Assembly (NCBI GenBank): GCA_946415695.1 | Contig: CAMKTM010000156.1 | Span: 1 to 5,875, forward strand | DNA: 5,875 nucleotides | Direction: 5' to 3' | DNA from: an uncultured Prevotellaceae bacterium | GTDB taxonomy: Bacteria > Bacteroidota > Bacteroidia > Bacteroidales > Bacteroidaceae | In this document: positions 4,090 to 5,875 of the stretch, piece after piece | Layout of the letters: the number at the start of each line of letters is the position of its first letter | Position numbering within the stretch: the first letter of the stretch is position 1 | Position numbers and translations under genes: made by a program | Notes under the pieces: generated by a model | Told to the model about the DNA's origin: nothing | The model's database searches: none | The model's input: only the letters and a program-made list of their open reading frames with translations

Positions 4090-5875
4090 ATGAGACGCAT
4101 TTTACACCTTTCTTTGCTAGCGTTGTTCTGCTTAGTCGGCAGCAGCGCCTGGGCGCAAACAAGCTTTGTTCAGAACAATCTGAAGTACACGGTCACTAGT
4201 TCAAGCACCGTTTCTGTTGCTAAAGATGGTATCCATCAGCTTTCTGGAGCCTTGACGATTCCATCGACAGTAACGTATAGCGGGAAGACCTACACCGTGA
4301 CCTCCATCTCTGAGTATGCTTTCGAAAACCTGCCCATTACCAGTGTCAGCATCCCCGGCACGGTGACGAGCCTCGCCGACAGAGCTTTTGGCGACTGCCA
4401 CAGCCTGGGGAAGATCACCTTCGAGGAGAGCACACAGCCGCTTACACTTGTTTACGGCTACTACGGCTCCTTCCAATACTGCGATGCCGACAAGCAAGTC
4501 ATCGTCAAACGTAACCTGACTCCTTCTGAGGGTTGTCCTTTTTATGATAATGTCACCAGCGCAGTAATCGGCGGAAAGGCAACGACTGTCGCCAACTCTT
4601 TGTTCTATGGTCAGAGGAAGATGACCAGCATCAGCATCGGCAACAGTGTGACCAGCATCGGTAACGGTGCCTTCGCTGGTTGCGGCGACGAGAGCGGCGA
4701 GGTTGAAATGACGCTTACCTTAAGCGAAAACATCACCACTATCGGCGAAAAAGCCTTCTTCAACTGCCCAGCATTGAAGTCTCTCAGCCTTCCCTCCCCG
4801 CTGAAGCTTATCGGAGGCGAGGCATTCTCTTACGCAAACATCGCCAGCCTTGTCATTCCCGAATCGGTTGACAGCATCGGAGAACATGCCTTCGAGAATT
4901 GCCAGAAGCTGACCAGCATCCGCATCGAGGACAGCGACAAACCGCTGAGGATGAGGGAAGGATACTACCGCCCATTCCACTACTGCGACGCTCCCAAGAC
5001 CGTCTATCTCGGTCGTAACCTGATACAGTCCGAGGAAGGCACTCCCTTTGAAGTCGATGTTACCAGCGTAGTATTCGGCGACAAAGTGACTACCATCAAT
5101 CCGAGTATGTTCTGGGGTAACAGCAAACTGACAAGCATCACCATCGGCAAAGGCGTGAAGACGATTGGTTCCGCAGCCTTCCGAGGCGCTGGCGACGACG
5201 AAAACACTGTAGGAGAGTTGAGTGTGACGATGGGCGAGAACGTAGAGACCATCTGCTCTGAAGCCTTCAACAGTTGCCCAAAGTTGCTAAGCATCAGCCT
5301 CCCCTCCACCTTGAAGTTAATCGAGGGCTATGCTTTCTCGGGTACGGGTCTCGGGAGCATCACCATCCCCGCCTCGGTGGACAGCCTCGGTTATCGCGCC
5401 TTTGGCTCTTGCGGCAATCTGACAAGCATCCGCATCGAGGACAGCGACAAACCCTTGAAGCTGATTAATGGCTATGAAGGTTCATTCAATTATAGCCAGG
5501 CAGATAAGTCAGTCTATGTCGGTCGTGACCTGAAATTCCAGGCAACAGGTAGCCTCATCAGTGTAGGCTCTACCAATATAACGAGCGTGGAGTTTGGCGA
5601 TAAGGTGACTAACATCAATCCTCAGTTGTTCTATGATGCTAACAAGTTGTACAGCCTCACCATCGGCAACGGTGTGAAGACGATTGGTTCCGAAGCCTTC
5701 TATAGCAGTGGCGATGATGCAGACACAGTAGGAGAGTTGAGTGTGACGATGGGCGAGAACGTCGAGTCCATTGGCGCTGATGCCTTCAACAGTTGCACAA
5801 AGTTGTACAGCATCACCCTGCCCTCCACCTTGAAGTTAATCGAGGGCTATGCTTTCTCGGGTACGGGTCTCGGGA
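4090..5875 (+). CDS. BspA-like leucine-rich-repeat surface protein, 3' end outside window
   Basis: The reading frame is open from the ATG at 4090 to the window end (595 codons), so the gene is incomplete at its 3' end. Residues 1-22 (MRRILHLSLLALFCLVGSSAWA) form a signal peptide with an AWA|Q cleavage site and no lipobox. A short N-terminal region (about 23-84) with IPSTVTYSGKTYTVTSI is typical of the family. After it come LRR_5/BspA-type repeats of the form IPxSVxxIGxxAFxxCxxLxSIxI. These are grouped into three long super-repeats of 168, 170 and 173 residues, and a fourth begins at the last base. Each super-repeat also contains a non-LRR insert with GYYGSFQYC- or GYEGSFNYS-like sequence, followed by a V(Y)(V/L)GR(N/D)L-like strand. 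Family members are exported and several mediate adhesion to host matrix proteins, host cells or other bacteria. A C-terminal sorting or anchoring domain would lie outside the window. The upstream region is A-rich with no Shine-Dalgarno, as is usual in this phylum. The specific ligand cannot be told from the sequence. Confidence 0.92.
   Translation, partial: MRRILHLSLLALFCLVGSSAWAQTSFVQNNLKYTVTSSSTVSVAKDGIHQLSGALTIPSTVTYSGKTYTVTSISEYAFENLPITSVSIPGTVTSLADRAFGDCHSLGKITFEESTQPLTLVYGYYGSFQYCDADKQVIVKRNLTPSEGCPFYDNVTSAVIGGKATTVANSLFYGQRKMTSISIGNSVTSIGNGAFAGCGDESGEVEMTLTLSENITTIGEKAFFNCPALKSLSLPSPLKLIGGEAFSYANIASLVIPESVDSIGEHAFENCQKLTSIRIEDSDKPLRMREGYYRPFHYCDAPKTVYLGRNLIQSEEGTPFEVDVTSVVFGDKVTTINPSMFWGNSKLTSITIGKGVKTIGSAAFRGAGDDENTVGELSVTMGENVETICSEAFNSCPKLLSISLPSTLKLIEGYAFSGTGLGSITIPASVDSLGYRAFGSCGNLTSIRIEDSDKPLKLINGYEGSFNYSQADKSVYVGRDLKFQATGSLISVGSTNITSVEFGDKVTNINPQLFYDANKLYSLTIGNGVKTIGSEAFYSSGDDADTVGELSVTMGENVESIGADAFNSCTKLYSITLPSTLKLIEGYAFSGTGLG
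4342..4845 (+). repeat. LRR super-repeat A (168 codons)
   Basis: This is the first of three long repeat units in the BspA-like protein (residues 85-252). It runs from SVSIPGTV to the SYANIA segment that precedes the next unit. It is the most diverged unit. Its insert reads ESTQPLTLVYGYYGSFQYC, against EDSDKPL... in the later units, and it shares no long identical DNA with them. Confidence 0.7.
4846..5355 (+). repeat. LRR super-repeat B (170 codons)
   Basis: Second unit (residues 253-422), starting SLVIPESVDSIG and ending AFSGTGLG. Several stretches are identical in DNA to unit C. These are a 29-base block (4915-4943 with 5425-5453, in the IRIEDSDKP segment), a 19-base block (5155-5173 with 5674-5692) and a 35-base block (5209-5243 with 5728-5762). 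A block of at least 55 bases (5302-5356 with 5821-5875) crosses the end of the unit by one base. Confidence 0.75.
5356..5874 (+). repeat. LRR super-repeat C (173 codons)
   Basis: Third unit (residues 423-595), starting SITIPASVDSLG and ending AFSGTGLG exactly as unit B does. The last base of the window (5875) is the first base of what should be a fourth unit. The unit is three codons longer than B. The difference falls in the insert region after GYEGSFNYSQADKSVYVGRD, while the last part of the unit stays collinear with B at an offset of 519 bases. Confidence 0.75.

Noticed and set aside
4201..4980. Minus-strand frames at 4201-4497 and 4720-4980 opposite the LRR gene
   Set aside because: Both are antisense to a clear signal-peptide-plus-LRR reading frame that stays open to the window end.

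Overview
The window looks like chromosomal DNA from a member of the Bacteroidales, most likely Prevotella or a close relative. Three observations support this. Upstream regions carry the Bacteroidetes-type -7 promoter element TAnnTTTG (1042-1049, 3884-3891 on the minus strand, 4033-4040). Two genes encode exported proteins cleaved just before Gln, one of them a BspA-like leucine-rich-repeat protein. A GH29 fucosidase of the gut/oral Bacteroidetes type is also present. Coding DNA is clearly richer in GC than the AT-rich intergenic stretches. The genus is an inference; no rRNA or tRNA is present to settle it.

Layout. Positions 1-65 are an AT-rich leader with a small C/G hairpin. Positions 66-995 (+) hold a complete cysK (O-acetylserine sulfhydrylase). 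An 84-base gap with a good Bacteroidetes promoter leads to 1080-2546 (+), a complete secreted GH29 alpha-L-fucosidase with a C-terminal beta-sandwich domain. A rho-independent terminator (2600-2640) and a 22-bp tandem repeat (2655-2698) fill the convergent gap. Positions 2733-3851 (-) hold a complete regulator with a multi-pass membrane N-terminus and a C-terminal AraC-type DNA-binding domain. A 238-base divergent intergenic region (3852-4089) carries promoters in both directions and three helically phased TTGTAC/TG repeats. Positions 4090-5875 (+) hold the 5' part of a large BspA-like LRR protein gene that runs off the window. It is built of super-repeats of about 170 residues that partly retain identical DNA.

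How the genes relate. cysK is housekeeping (last step of cysteine synthesis) and has no evident link to its neighbours. The fucosidase appears to be a single-gene unit, with its own promoter and terminator and no SusC/SusD partners in view. It would release fucose from host or dietary glycans in the periplasm. The membrane-anchored AraC-type regulator and the BspA-like protein are transcribed divergently from one shared control region. Control of the surface protein by the regulator is the most interesting hypothesis here, but it is an inference from layout and repeat spacing. I did not find a convincing new multi-gene system in this window.
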